A stretch of 64,000 nucleotides of DNA from JBDTSW01 sp963782605 (GCA_963782605.1 CAWAKK010000005.1:489922-553921); one strand, 5' to 3'; shown: positions 1 through 8,366, counted from the stretch's first letter. Program-made: numbers and translations. Notes: generated from the sequence alone by a model not told the origin.

Positions 1-83
1 TCCGGCAGGTCGATGTCCTGACCGATTCCGAACGCGACGACCTGCTCTGGCGGACTGCCGCCGGGATCTTCGAAGGCAAGTAG
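1..83 (+). CDS. Amidohydrolase family protein, C-terminal end only
   Basis: Only the last 26 codons are inside the window, ending in TAG at 81-83. The residues LLWRTAAGIFEG resemble the closing helix of amidohydrolase_2 proteins, which commonly end in a pattern like ILWdNAarLYG. The next gene starts 9 bases downstream behind an AGGAGG that overlaps this stop codon, so the two are probably co-transcribed. A second, complete amidohydrolase of the same broad family lies at 3132-4106. The family call rests on a short tail and cannot give a substrate. Confidence 0.45.
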   Translation, partial: RQVDVLTDSERDDLLWRTAAGIFEGK

Positions 84-92
84 GAGGCGACG

Positions 93-1121
93 ATGTCCAG
101 GCCCAAGGTTTTCGTGGTTCAGCCGGTGATGGATCTCGGGCGCGAGGCGCTCGAGGAGTTCGCCGACGTGGACGTCCACGAGTCCGAGCACATGATCGAC
201 AAGGAGGAGCTGCTGGCCCGAAGCAGGGACTGCGACTACATCTGGATGCTGGGCGACACGCCGATCGACGAGGAGGTCATCGCCTCCAACGAGCACCTGA
301 AGGGCATCGCCACCATGGCGCTGTTCCCCAACGTGGTCGACGTCGAGGCGGCGACCAGCCGGGGCATCCCGGTGACCGTGGTCCCCCACGTGATCACGAA
401 GACGACCTGCGACCTCACCTGTGCGCTTGTCATCGGGCTGGCCTGGCGCATCGTCGAGGCTGATGCGTTCGTCCGGGCGGGGCGGTTCCACCAGGAGCAA
501 TCGACCACCTTCCTCACGCATGAGCTGGCGGAGAAGACCGTGGGGATGATCGGGCTCGGGGACATCGGCTCCGAGATCGTCAAGCGCCTGCGCGCCTTCG
601 AGATGGACATCATCTACACGAAGCGGAACCGGCTGGATCCGGGGCGGGAGGAGGAGCTGGAGGTCACCTGGGAGGAGGACCGGGACGAGCTCTTGAAGCG
701 GTCCGACTTCGTCGTGCTGATGACCACCTACAACAAGACGACCCACAAGCTCATCGGAGAGCGCGAGTTCAAGCTGATGAAGCCGTCCGCTTTCTTCATC
801 AACACCGCGCGAGGGCGGATCGTCGACGAGCCCGCCCTCGTCGCGGCCCTTCGCGACGGCGAGATCGCCGGCGCGGGGCTCGACGTCTACTGGAGCGAGC
901 CTCCGATCAGCGACCCGGCGCCGAGCCCGGAGCTCTACGAGTTCGAGAACGTGATCCTGACGCCGCACATGGGGAGTGCGACGCATGAGGCGCGCACGAA
1001 GATGGCCCTGGCGGTGGTCGAGAACCTGAGGGCGATGGTGAACGGCGAGCGTCCTCCGGGCGTCGTCAATCCCGAGGTATACGGTGAGGAGCCGGCCGTC
1101 CAGCCCGACCGGCTCGGCTAG
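93..1121 (+). CDS. D-isomer-specific 2-hydroxyacid dehydrogenase
   Basis: 342 residues, the usual length for NAD-dependent D-2-hydroxyacid dehydrogenases, which interconvert 2-oxoacids and D-2-hydroxyacids in the cytoplasm. The NAD-binding motif GLGDIG is at residues 154-159. The catalytic triad is visible as Arg240 (NTARG), Glu269 (YWSEP) and His292 (TPHMG). The ATG start has AGGAGG at 82-87. Its stop overlaps the stop of the convergent alcohol dehydrogenase by 4 bases. Next to amidohydrolases it probably works in a catabolic pathway, but glyoxylate, hydroxypyruvate or a larger oxoacid cannot be told apart. Confidence 0.9.
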   Translation: MSRPKVFVVQPVMDLGREALEEFADVDVHESEHMIDKEELLARSRDCDYIWMLGDTPIDEEVIASNEHLKGIATMALFPNVVDVEAATSRGIPVTVVPHVITKTTCDLTCALVIGLAWRIVEADAFVRAGRFHQEQSTTFLTHELAEKTVGMIGLGDIGSEIVKRLRAFEMDIIYTKRNRLDPGREEELEVTWEEDRDELLKRSDFVVLMTTYNKTTHKLIGEREFKLMKPSAFFINTARGRIVDEPALVAALRDGEIAGAGLDVYWSEPPISDPAPSPELYEFENVILTPHMGSATHEARTKMALAVVENLRAMVNGERPPGVVNPEVYGEEPAVQPDRLG

Positions 1122-2140
1122 CCGGAGCTCCCCGCCACGTCCAGGACCACGCGGCCCACGACCTCGCCTCGCTCGAGCGCCTCGAGCGCGACATTCGCCT
1201 GGGCGAGCGGCAGCACCCGGTCGACGACCGTCTGGACTCGGCCCTCTGCGACCAGGGCGATCGCGCGCTCGAGCTCGTCCAGCGCCACGTAGCGCGATCC
1301 GACCAGCTCGACCTCCTCGAGCACGAAGCGGGGGCTCGGAAGCACGATGTCCGAGTCGACGTCGTAGCCGACGCCGACGATCCGTCCTCCGGCCCGGGCG
1401 AGGCGAAACGCCTGCGCGAACGTCGCCTCGTTGCCGACCGTGTCGATGACGACGTCGACGCCCTCGCCGCCGGCCAGGATCCGCTCCTCGCTCTCTGGGT
1501 CCGCAGCCGGGTACGCGGCAAGTCCGAGCTGCTCCGCGACCTCGAGGGCCGGGCTGGAGATGTCGAGGCCGACAGCGCGGGCGCCGGCGGCGTTCGCGAT
1601 CTGAAGCGTGTGGATCCCGACTCCACCGAGGCCGATCACTACGACCCGGCTCCCGGGGGTCACGCCGCCGCGGGTCGTCACCGCCCGATAGGACGTGCCG
1701 ACCGCGCAGGTCAGCGGCGCTGCGTGAACGGGGTCGATCTCCGGCGGGACAGGCGTGAGGCGGTCGATGGGCGCCACGAGACGCTGCTCGAAGCCGCCGG
1801 GCGACATGAAGCCGATCCATCCCTGCGGGTCGGTGCATTGCTGCTCGATCCCGGCACGGCACCGCGCGCACCGCCGGCATGGCCAGTAGTGGTTGACGAC
1901 GACGACCGTGCCGGGCGCGACGACGGGGGGATGCGCCTCGATGACACGCGCGCAGACCTCGTGGCCGGGGACGTGAGGGAGGGTGATGCGGTCGGAGAAC
2001 GGCATCCGGCCACGGGAGGTCTTGACATCGGAGAGGCAGACTCCGCAGGTGAGGACCTCGAGCAGGGCCTCCCCGGGCCCGGGGCGCGGCTCGGGAAGCT
2101 CCGTCGGCTCGAGGGGCGCGCCGAACCGGCGCACGGCCAT
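1118..2140 (-). CDS. Zinc-dependent alcohol dehydrogenase (MDR family)
   Basis: Medium-chain dehydrogenase of about 340 residues with both zinc sites. The catalytic zinc ligands are the second Cys of CGVCLSD (about residue 35) and the His of GHE (about 60). The structural zinc site is the four-Cys CRRCARC...C cluster near residues 88-102. The coenzyme motif GLGGVG marks the Rossmann domain, so it oxidises an alcohol or reduces an aldehyde with NAD(P)H. A TTG three codons upstream (2149) is possible; the ATG at 2140 fits the family N-terminus better. It is convergent with the hydroxyacid dehydrogenase and follows the XRE-cupin regulator on the same strand. Substrate unknown. Confidence 0.9.
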   Translation of the reverse strand: MAVRRFGAPLEPTELPEPRPGPGEALLEVLTCGVCLSDVKTSRGRMPFSDRITLPHVPGHEVCARVIEAHPPVVAPGTVVVVNHYWPCRRCARCRAGIEQQCTDPQGWIGFMSPGGFEQRLVAPIDRLTPVPPEIDPVHAAPLTCAVGTSYRAVTTRGGVTPGSRVVVIGLGGVGIHTLQIANAAGARAVGLDISSPALEVAEQLGLAAYPAADPESEERILAGGEGVDVVIDTVGNEATFAQAFRLARAGGRIVGVGYDVDSDIVLPSPRFVLEEVELVGSRYVALDELERAIALVAEGRVQTVVDRVLPLAQANVALEALERGEVVGRVVLDVAGSSG

Positions 2141-2187
2141 GCCGATCAAGGTGCCTTAGCCGGCGACCGGCGGGATCCCTGCTGAGA

Positions 2188-2964
2188 TCACGGCCGCGGC
2201 TGGTCGCTATCGGTCGGGGCGGGACGCGCGCCGTCGTGGAGGATCACGGTGACCGCACGTGAGACGTCATCGGTGGGATTCACGTAGCGGTGCGGGAAGG
2301 TGGAGGGGAAGTGGATACTGTCGCCGGGGCGCAGCTCGTAGCGCTCGAAGCCGACGTAGATATCGAAGCGTCCGCTGAGGACAAGGACCATCTCCGATCC
2401 TGGATGCCGGTACAGCTCCGGGTTGGACTCCGCCCCGGGCTGGTAGATGAGCTCGAGGAAGTCCACGTGTGGGAGGGTCTCCGGCGTCAGGCGCTCCCAG
2501 AGGACGCCGCCCTCGATGTTGATCGCCGAGCGGGCATCGCGGCGAACCATGTAGCGCTTGGGTGAGTCGCCCTTCGCCGCGTCGTCCCCGTGTGCTGCGG
2601 AGGGTGCGCCGGCGGCGCCGTCCGCTTCGGCGACCGTTGCGCTGCCCGGCCCGGCCGAGACGGCCGTGCCGGCGACCGACGCCCCGTCCTTGACGAAGAA
2701 GGCGTCGACGGGCACGTCGAGCGACTCGGCCAGGGCGAACAAAGTCGCGACCGACGGCTGCGATTGGCCACGCTCGATCTGGCTGATCAGACTGGGGGAG
2801 ACGCCAACCATCCGCGCCAGCTCCGACACCTTCAGGTGACCGTCCTTGCGGTGTGTGGCCACACGCTCGCCGACGCGATCGGCGGCCGACTGCCCCTTGC
2901 GCCTGCGCGGGCGCTCGTCGGGGGCGGGCTCAGTGCCCTTGTCGTCTACGGATGTCGAGGCCAT
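2188..2964 (-). CDS. XRE-family regulator with C-terminal cupin sensor domain
   Basis: 258-residue transcription factor. An HTH_3 domain occupies about residues 31-90 (SELARMVGVSPSLISQIERG is the helix-turn-helix). A variable Ala/Gly-rich linker follows. A cupin fold covers about 165-245, with PGSEMVLVLSG and the HRYVNP segment as its beta strands. Known members (PuuR, SutR type) bind a small ligand in the cupin and control adjacent catabolic genes. It is divergent from the amidohydrolase at 3132, and a palindrome sits 8 bases from its start codon, so autoregulation and control of the divergent operon are likely. The inducer is unknown. Confidence 0.9.
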   Translation of the reverse strand: MASTSVDDKGTEPAPDERPRRRKGQSAADRVGERVATHRKDGHLKVSELARMVGVSPSLISQIERGQSQPSVATLFALAESLDVPVDAFFVKDGASVAGTAVSAGPGSATVAEADGAAGAPSAAHGDDAAKGDSPKRYMVRRDARSAINIEGGVLWERLTPETLPHVDFLELIYQPGAESNPELYRHPGSEMVLVLSGRFDIYVGFERYELRPGDSIHFPSTFPHRYVNPTDDVSRAVTVILHDGARPAPTDSDQPRP

Positions 2965-2972
2965 TCGTACTT

Positions 2973-2988
2973 ACGTGTTGGAACACGT
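2973..2988. promoter_or_regulatory. Palindromic operator candidate for the XRE-cupin regulator
   Basis: ACGTGTT-GG-AACACGT is a perfect inverted repeat with 7-base arms and a 2-base centre. It is embedded in a direct repeat of CGTACTT. It ends 8 bases upstream of the regulator's ATG. On the minus strand a -10-like TAGAAT lies at 3004-2999, which would place the palindrome at or just after the transcription start. This is the usual position for an autorepressor site. The DNA-binding assignment is inference. Confidence 0.5.
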
Positions 2989-3131
2989 ACTTTTAATAAT
3001 TCTATCCCACGGCCAGACGTTCCTGCCCGATTACGCTGGCGTGAACGGCCTCTGCCGGAGCATTGGGCCGTAAAGCTATCCGTTCAATAGCATCACTAAC
3101 GATGTCGGAATCGGAGTCGTGGTAGGGCCCA

Positions 3132-4106
3132 GTGCGGATCGACGTCCACAACCACGTGATGCCGGAGCGCTCGCTGGACCTGCTCCGTCGCGAGCCGGCG
3201 TACGGGGTGACCCTTGCAGGGCGGCGATGGAGCGGTGGGCTCCACGTGGACTTCGAGATCGTCCCGTCCTTCGTCGACCCCGAAGCGAAGCTGGCGGAGC
3301 TCGAGTCGAAGGGCATCGGCGCCGCGGTCGTCTCGGTTACGCCGCCGCTCTTCTACTACCACGTGGACGTCGGGCTCGGCGAGGCAATGGCGAGGGCCAC
3401 CAACGACGGGCTCGCCGAGTTTTGCGAGGCCGCGCCCGACCGGTTGCGATGGCTTGCGTCGGCGCCGATGCAGGATCCTGCGCGCGCCGTCGATGTCCTC
3501 TCCGACGCGGTCGAGGCGGGGGCCGTGGGCGTCGAGATCGGGACGGCCGTGGCCGGGGGCCGGCGCCTCGACGAGGCGGAGTTCGAGCCGTTCTGGGCGG
3601 CGGCGGAGCGGCTGGAGGTGCCTGTGACGCTGCACCCGGCCTACGGGGAGAGCAACCCAGCGCTCGACTCGTACTACTTCGAGAACGTCCTCGGCTTCCT
3701 CTTCGAGACCACGGTCACCGTCGAGCGGCTGATCGTTTCTGGGACCCTCGACCGCCACCCCGGCCTCACCGTCGTGCTGCTGCACGGTGGGGGCTACTTC
3801 CCGTACCAGGTGGGCCGGCTTCGTCATGCGCGTAGCGTGCGGCCGGAGCTGGCCACGGCGCCCGCGGACCCGTGGGCCTACTCCCAGCGGCTCTTCTTCG
3901 ACACCATCACCCACGATCCAAGCGCGCTGGCCTTCCTGATCGAGCGCGCCGGCCCGGAGCGAGTCGTGCTGGGGACCGACCTGCCCTTCGACATGGCGAC
4001 GCCGGACCCCGTCGCGCTGCTCGGGGAAGCGGCGGATGATGCCGCGTCCCGGACCATCGCCGAGCGGAACCCGGCGCTCCTGTACGGATTCGACGCCAGG
4101 GCGTAA
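3132..4106 (+). CDS. Amidohydrolase 2 family (ACMSD-like metal-dependent hydrolase or decarboxylase)
   Basis: 324 residues, the size of the ACMSD group of amidohydrolases, TIM-barrel enzymes that decarboxylate or hydrolyse ring-cleavage products. The metal motif HNH is at residues 6-8. Further barrel-edge ligands are the His of VTLHPAY (about 170), the His of LLHGGG (about 217) and the Asp of LGTDLPFD (about 280). The GTG at 3132 puts the HxH motif where the family has it. It begins a plus-strand run with the MFS transporter and is divergent from the XRE-cupin gene. Decarboxylase and hydrolase activities cannot be separated by eye. Confidence 0.85.
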   Translation: MRIDVHNHVMPERSLDLLRREPAYGVTLAGRRWSGGLHVDFEIVPSFVDPEAKLAELESKGIGAAVVSVTPPLFYYHVDVGLGEAMARATNDGLAEFCEAAPDRLRWLASAPMQDPARAVDVLSDAVEAGAVGVEIGTAVAGGRRLDEAEFEPFWAAAERLEVPVTLHPAYGESNPALDSYYFENVLGFLFETTVTVERLIVSGTLDRHPGLTVVLLHGGGYFPYQVGRLRHARSVRPELATAPADPWAYSQRLFFDTITHDPSALAFLIERAGPERVVLGTDLPFDMATPDPVALLGEAADDAASRTIAERNPALLYGFDARA

Positions 4107-4152
4107 GCAGCACGCAACAGTCCGTCAGCCACGCTTTACCCTTGCCGGCGTC

Positions 4153-5403
4153 TTGGCAAGCGGAAGCGATCAGCTCGGCACGCGGGGAAGCCGCGCGCTC
4201 GTCATCTACGTACTCGCGGTCGCGATGGCGCTCGGGATCCTGCCGATGGTCGCCGTCGGCATCCTCGCGCCGTACCTGATCGAGGACCTGGAGATCTCCC
4301 GCGGCGACGTCGGGTTGTTGGTGTCGGTAGTTGCCGGCGTCTCCGCGGTGCTGTCGCCGATGGCGGGCAGCATCATCGACCGCATCGGTGATCGGACCGG
4401 CCTGCTCGTGGTAGTGGGCTGCGGAGCGGGGGCCCTGGTGCTGATGGCCGTGGCCGGCACGTTCGCTGCCATGGCCGCGGCCCTCGCGGTTGCGGGCCTC
4501 TGCCGCGCCGGAGCGAACCCCGCCACGAACCGGCTGATCACCGACCGGATCCCGCTCGGCGGAAGGGGATGGGTCACGGGCGTGAAGCAGTCGGGCGAGA
4601 CGGCCGCGATCACCCTGTCCGCCGCCGCCCTGCCCGCCGCCGCAGCGCTGTGGGGGTGGCGCGAGGCCCTGCTGGTCCTCGCCGCGCTCGCCGCCGCGAC
4701 GTTGGTCGTGGCCGCGATCACGATCCATCGGGCGCGCGCCGCCCGGCGCGCCAGTCAGCGGGCCAGCGGGCCCGTACGGGCATCGGTCCACCGCCTCAAC
4801 CTCTACAACATGATCATGGGGGCGGGGACCGGCTCGATCACCGCCTACCTGCCGCTGTACGCCCACGAGGATGGCGGGCTGACGGCGGCGGCCGCGGGGT
4901 CGGTGATGATCGCCGCAGGCGCGGTCGGAGGCCTGGTGCGGCTCACCGCGAGCCGTCGCAGCGAGACGCATTGGGGATACCCGGACGCGATGGCCGGCTT
5001 CGCCACGATCGCCTGCATCGCGACCTTGCTGATGCTCGCCGCTCCACACCTCGGCCCCGAGGCCTTCTGGCTCAGCGCCGCGCTCTGGGGAGCAGGCGGA
5101 CTCGGGTTCGGGGCGATCTCGATGCTCGCCGTGATGGCGGAGGCCGACGAGGCGAGGACGGCGTGGGCCTCAGGCATGGTGGTCTTTTGGTTCAGCCTCG
5201 GCTTCTGCGTCGCCCCGCCGCTGTTCGGGTGGTCGCTCGAGCACATCGGTGCGTATCAGCCTGCGATCGGCGTGGTTGCGGCCCTCTACGTCCTCGCGAC
5301 GATCCTGATGATCTTCTCGCGTCCGCTCTTCCGGCCGGTGTCGCGCACCGCAGCCGTGGCGTCCTCGGCCCCTATCCGCCCCACCGGCACCATCGCGCAG
5401 TAG
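4153..5403 (+). CDS. MFS transporter
   Basis: About 416 residues of alternating hydrophobic segments, consistent with 12 transmembrane helices. The first helix starts near ALVIYVLAVAMALGI. The inter-helix motif DRIGDRTG after the second helix matches the MFS signature. The frame is open upstream into the amidohydrolase, but an overlapping start would add an implausible Arg/Pro-rich leader, so the TTG at 4153 is preferred; no strong ribosome site marks it. It is 46 bases downstream of the ACMSD-like gene, so import of the substrate that enzyme processes is likely. The transported compound is unknown. Confidence 0.8.
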   Translation: MASGSDQLGTRGSRALVIYVLAVAMALGILPMVAVGILAPYLIEDLEISRGDVGLLVSVVAGVSAVLSPMAGSIIDRIGDRTGLLVVVGCGAGALVLMAVAGTFAAMAAALAVAGLCRAGANPATNRLITDRIPLGGRGWVTGVKQSGETAAITLSAAALPAAAALWGWREALLVLAALAAATLVVAAITIHRARAARRASQRASGPVRASVHRLNLYNMIMGAGTGSITAYLPLYAHEDGGLTAAAAGSVMIAAGAVGGLVRLTASRRSETHWGYPDAMAGFATIACIATLLMLAAPHLGPEAFWLSAALWGAGGLGFGAISMLAVMAEADEARTAWASGMVVFWFSLGFCVAPPLFGWSLEHIGAYQPAIGVVAALYVLATILMIFSRPLFRPVSRTAAVASSAPIRPTGTIAQ

Positions 5404-5407
5404 CGCT

Positions 5408-5413
5408 TATACT
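5408..5413 (+). promoter_or_regulatory. -10-like hexamer TATACT upstream of the carboxyltransferase gene
   Basis: TATACT is an unusually AT-rich, near-consensus -10 element just after the MFS stop, 71 bases before the next start codon. No clear -35 is seen. It would give the 5485 gene its own transcript with a leader of about 65 bases. This is a positional inference only. Confidence 0.3.
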
Positions 5414-5484
5414 TTCAGCGACACAGTGGTTTGTTCAGCATCGCTTCATGAGGACAACACGAAGCTTCGGATAGGGAGGCCGAG

Positions 5485-6750
5485 TTGACCGGCGAGACAC
5501 CTTGGCATGTAGAAGGCCGCTTCTTCACCAGCCCGTGGAACCACCAGGCCGAGGCGCGAGCTGGGCTTGAGTTCCCGGCCGGGGTCAAGTTTCACGACAT
5601 CACCCTTCGCGACGGCGAGCAGCAGGCCGGCATCGCGTTCACCCCGGACGACAAGCTCGCGATCGCGAAGCGACTGGCGGAGGCCGGCGTTGACCGGATC
5701 GAGGCTGGGATGCCGATCGTCTCGCCCCAGGACGAGGGCGCCGTCAAGGCCATCGTCGAAGCCGACCTCGGCCCGGAGATCTTCGCCTTCGCGCGGTGCA
5801 TGGTCGACGACGTCGAGAAGGCGAAGGAGTGCGGAGTCGACGGTGTCGTGATCGAGATCCCCTCGTCCGGCCACATCATCGAACGCGCGTACGGCTGGCC
5901 GCTCGAGCGGGCCATCGACCTCTCGATCGAGGCCACCCTGGCCGCCAAGGAGGCCGGGCTCTACACGGTCTTCTTCACGATCGACTCCTCGCGGGCGGAG
6001 TTCGACTGGTACCTCGACCTCGTCGAGCGCGTTGCCGCCGAGGGCCACATGGACGCACTTGCGCTCGTCGATACCTTCGGCGGCGTCAACCCCCACGCGA
6101 TCCCGGTCTGGGTCGAGAAGGTTCGGGAGCGCCTCCCCGACACGGCGCTGGAGGCGCATTTCCACGATGACTTCGGCCTCGCGGTCGCGAACTCGATCGC
6201 GGCGATCTCCGCCGGCGTGGACATGGTCCACACCACCGTCACGGGTGTCGGCGAGCGTGCCGGCAACACCCCGATGGAGGACCTGGCGCTGGCGCTGACG
6301 ATGCTCTACGACGTCCCCCATGGGCTCGACACGAAGAAGTTCTACGCACTCTCGCGGCTGGTGCGAGAGCGCGCCGCGCACACGATCCCCTCGAATCGCC
6401 CGGCGGTCGGCGACCGCCTCTTCGAGGTCGAGTCCGGGATCATCGTCGGCTGGTACCACGAGTGCATCGATGAGTTCCCGACCGAGCTCTTCCCGTACCA
6501 CTGGGACGAGGTCGGCCAGCCCCCGGCCCGGGTGGTCAACGGCAAGGGAAGCGGTCTGCCATCGGTCATGGTCGCGCTCGAGGCGCTCGGGATCGAAGCC
6601 GACGAGGAACAGATGCGCGAGATGGTCGCTGCGATCAAGCAGCGTGCGCTGGAGACGAAGACCCTGCTTCCGCTCGAGGAAGTTGCGCGCCTTGCCCACG
6701 AGGTGCTCGGGACCGAGCCCGCCCCGGCGCTTGTCGGCGACCGGAACTAG
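5485..6750 (+). CDS. DRE-TIM carboxyltransferase (homocitrate/isopropylmalate synthase-like)
   Basis: 421 residues. The HMGL-like signature is RDGEQQAG at residues 42-49, with the metal-binding Asp43. A second metal motif, HFHDDFG, is at about 221-227, and the GVGERAGNT loop follows. This is the fold of 2-isopropylmalate, homocitrate and citramalate synthases and HMG-CoA lyase. There is no LeuA regulatory domain. The TTG start is supported by AGGGAGG at 5473-5479. Next to amidohydrolases and an MFS transporter it more likely acts in a catabolic or specialised pathway than in leucine synthesis, but the reaction (aldol condensation or lyase) is not settled. Confidence 0.8.
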   Translation: MTGETPWHVEGRFFTSPWNHQAEARAGLEFPAGVKFHDITLRDGEQQAGIAFTPDDKLAIAKRLAEAGVDRIEAGMPIVSPQDEGAVKAIVEADLGPEIFAFARCMVDDVEKAKECGVDGVVIEIPSSGHIIERAYGWPLERAIDLSIEATLAAKEAGLYTVFFTIDSSRAEFDWYLDLVERVAAEGHMDALALVDTFGGVNPHAIPVWVEKVRERLPDTALEAHFHDDFGLAVANSIAAISAGVDMVHTTVTGVGERAGNTPMEDLALALTMLYDVPHGLDTKKFYALSRLVRERAAHTIPSNRPAVGDRLFEVESGIIVGWYHECIDEFPTELFPYHWDEVGQPPARVVNGKGSGLPSVMVALEALGIEADEEQMREMVAAIKQRALETKTLLPLEEVARLAHEVLGTEPAPALVGDRN

Positions 6751-6768
6751 CACGACCGTGTGCACACG

Positions 6769-6827
6769 GGAGGCGGAGCCTCCTCTCTCAACCGGGTGGG
6801 CGGCACCTTCGTTGGTGCCGCCCACCC
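6769..6827 (+). terminator. Two hairpins ending the carboxyltransferase transcript
   Basis: The main hairpin pairs 6794-6807 (GGGTGGGCGGCACC) with 6814-6827 around a TTCGTT loop: a perfect 14-base-pair stem. It is preceded by a smaller hairpin, GGAGGC/GCCTCC, at 6769-6783 with a GGA loop. No T-run follows, as is common for GC-rich actinobacterial terminators. It lies 43 bases after the stop codon and before the ilvC-like fragment. Confidence 0.75.
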
Positions 6828-6875
6828 ACCCCCTTGCCGCCGCTTCGCCGTGACCGCGCCTTAGGATTCCCGCCG

Positions 6876-6962
6876 ATGAGCTTCTACGAGAACGACGCAG
6901 ACCTGTCCCCGCTCGGAGGCAAGACGGTCAAGATGATGTCCTGGCTTGGCGGTCAGAGCTGA
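6876..6962 (+). pseudogene. ilvC N-terminal fragment (ketol-acid reductoisomerase remnant)
   Basis: A 28-codon ATG frame encodes MSFYENDADLSPLGGKTV, the characteristic start of ketol-acid reductoisomerase (FYdaDADLs..gKtVAviGYGSQGHA). After GGKTV the similarity stops: the frame continues KMMSWLGGQS and ends in TGA, so the NADPH motif GYGSQGHA and the rest of the enzyme are absent. A -10-like TAGGAT lies 8 bases before the ATG, so the fragment may still be transcribed. The DMT transporter overlaps its 3' end. It looks like the edge of a deletion or rearrangement; a functional short peptide is less likely. Confidence 0.6.
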
Positions 6963-7407
6963 CGTGGAGAAGGTCGGCCTCGCCGCTGTCGCGACGATCG
7001 CCGCCGGCGGTCTGATCGCGATCCAACCTCCCGTGGTGGCGCGTCTCGCGGACGCCACTGGGACCCTGCCGGCGGCCGCCGTCAATTTCGTCGTCGGGGC
7101 CGCGATCCTCGTCGTGCTCGCCGTGGTCGCGGGTGACGGCCCCGGGTTCAGCGGCGTGCGGGACGTCTCCTGGTTCTATGTCGTCGGGGGCGGCGTCGTC
7201 GGCGCGCTCTATGTGACGACCGTTGTGCTGACGGTCGACGATCTCGGCGCGGCGGGCGTGGTCGCTGCGACGATCGCAGGGCAGCTGACGGTCTCGGTGA
7301 TACTGGACCGGCTCGGCGTTCTCGGCCTCGAACAGGCGCCGATCACGCTCGAGCGCATCCTCGGCGTCGGCCTGCTGCTGGTCGGGACGTACCTGATCGT
7401 GCGCTGA
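6946..7407 (+). CDS. Small DMT-superfamily membrane protein (YdcZ/DUF606-like)
   Basis: 153 residues with about five hydrophobic segments, the size and pattern of the DUF606/YdcZ half-length DMT proteins. The N-terminal LIAIQPPVVARL and the closing LDRLGVLGLE...GVGLLLVGTYLIVR are family-typical. Such proteins often occur as tandem pairs; only one copy is present here. The TTG at 6946 overlaps the ilvC fragment by 17 bases; a GTG at 6964 is an alternative start. The gene ends 5 bases before the stop of the convergent agmatinase-family gene. Substrate unknown. Confidence 0.65.
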   Translation: MAVRADVEKVGLAAVATIAAGGLIAIQPPVVARLADATGTLPAAAVNFVVGAAILVVLAVVAGDGPGFSGVRDVSWFYVVGGGVVGALYVTTVVLTVDDLGAAGVVAATIAGQLTVSVILDRLGVLGLEQAPITLERILGVGLLLVGTYLIVR

Positions 7408-7412
7408 TCGCC

Positions 7413-8366
7413 CTAGGAGCTCGCCGCCCGGGCGCGCGCGACGAGAGCGAGCTGGTCGAAGATCAGGTTGGCCGCGAACAGGGCTGTGATCTGCGCCGGG
7501 TTGTCATAGGGCGGGGAAACCTCGACCACGTCGAAGCCCTTGAACTCGATGCCGGCCAGGGCCCTCACGTACGAGAGCGCCTCGTGGCTGGTCGGACCGC
7601 CGACTTCAGGTGTGCCGGTGCCCGGGCAGAACGCGACGTCCACGAAGTCGACGTCGAAGGTGAAGAAGGCAGGCTGGCCGTCGAGCCGCTTGCGAACCCG
7701 CTCGGCGAATGCCGGCGGGGGGATCTCCGCGAGCTCCAGCCACGGGATCATGTCGACACCGAGCTCGTCTGGGATCTCGATGTCCTGCTCGCCGTAAAGC
7801 GGGCCGTGCATGCCGGCCTGGATCACACGTCCGGGATCGATGATCCCCTCCTCGATCGCCCGGCGGAACATCGTGCCGTGGCTGTAGGGCCGGCCGAAGT
7901 ACTCGTCCCAGAGGTCCGTGTGCGAGTCGAAGTGGACGAGCCCGAGCGGCCCGTAGACGCGGCTCAAGGCGCGCAGCTCGGCAAGCGTCACCGAGTGGTC
8001 GCCACCCATTCCGATCGGGACGACGCCCGCCTCGGCGATCGGGTGGACGAACTCCTCGATCCGCGCAAGCGTGTCCTCGATGTACCCCGGGACGGTGGGC
8101 GCGTCGCCGTAGTCGACGACGGAGAGCTCCCCGAAGACCTGCACGCCGATCGCCGCGTTATAGGTGCGGATCATGCCCGAGGCCGAGCGAATCGCCTCCG
8201 GCCCGAACCGGGTCCCGGGACGAAACGAGGCCCCACCGTCCCAGGGCATCCCGTGGACGACACAGTCGACGGATTCCAGAGTCGCGCGGTGCGGCAGGCG
8301 GGCGTAGGTCCGCGGTCCGGTAAACCGCGGCGACTGCAGCGCGTCGGGCGGCTCGTAAAGCGTCAT
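7413..8366 (-). CDS. Agmatinase/arginase-family (ureohydrolase) enzyme
   Basis: 317 residues with the full binuclear manganese site: His124 (GGDHS), Asp147, His149 and Asp151 (FDSHTD), and Asp238 and Asp240 (FDVD). Ureohydrolases release urea from guanidino compounds such as agmatine, guanidinobutyrate or arginine, or formamide from formiminoglutamate. The GGDHS and DSHTD forms fit the agmatinase/guanidinobutyrase branch. The ATG has no Shine-Dalgarno sequence, but TAGAAT lies exactly 6 bases upstream, which suggests a leaderless mRNA. No polyamine gene is adjacent, so the substrate stays open. Confidence 0.88.
   Translation of the reverse strand: MTLYEPPDALQSPRFTGPRTYARLPHRATLESVDCVVHGMPWDGGASFRPGTRFGPEAIRSASGMIRTYNAAIGVQVFGELSVVDYGDAPTVPGYIEDTLARIEEFVHPIAEAGVVPIGMGGDHSVTLAELRALSRVYGPLGLVHFDSHTDLWDEYFGRPYSHGTMFRRAIEEGIIDPGRVIQAGMHGPLYGEQDIEIPDELGVDMIPWLELAEIPPPAFAERVRKRLDGQPAFFTFDVDFVDVAFCPGTGTPEVGGPTSHEALSYVRALAGIEFKGFDVVEVSPPYDNPAQITALFAANLIFDQLALVARARAASS

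Noticed and set aside
5485..6750. Calling the carboxyltransferase leuA
   Set aside because: The LeuA regulatory C-terminal domain is missing and the neighbours are catabolic.
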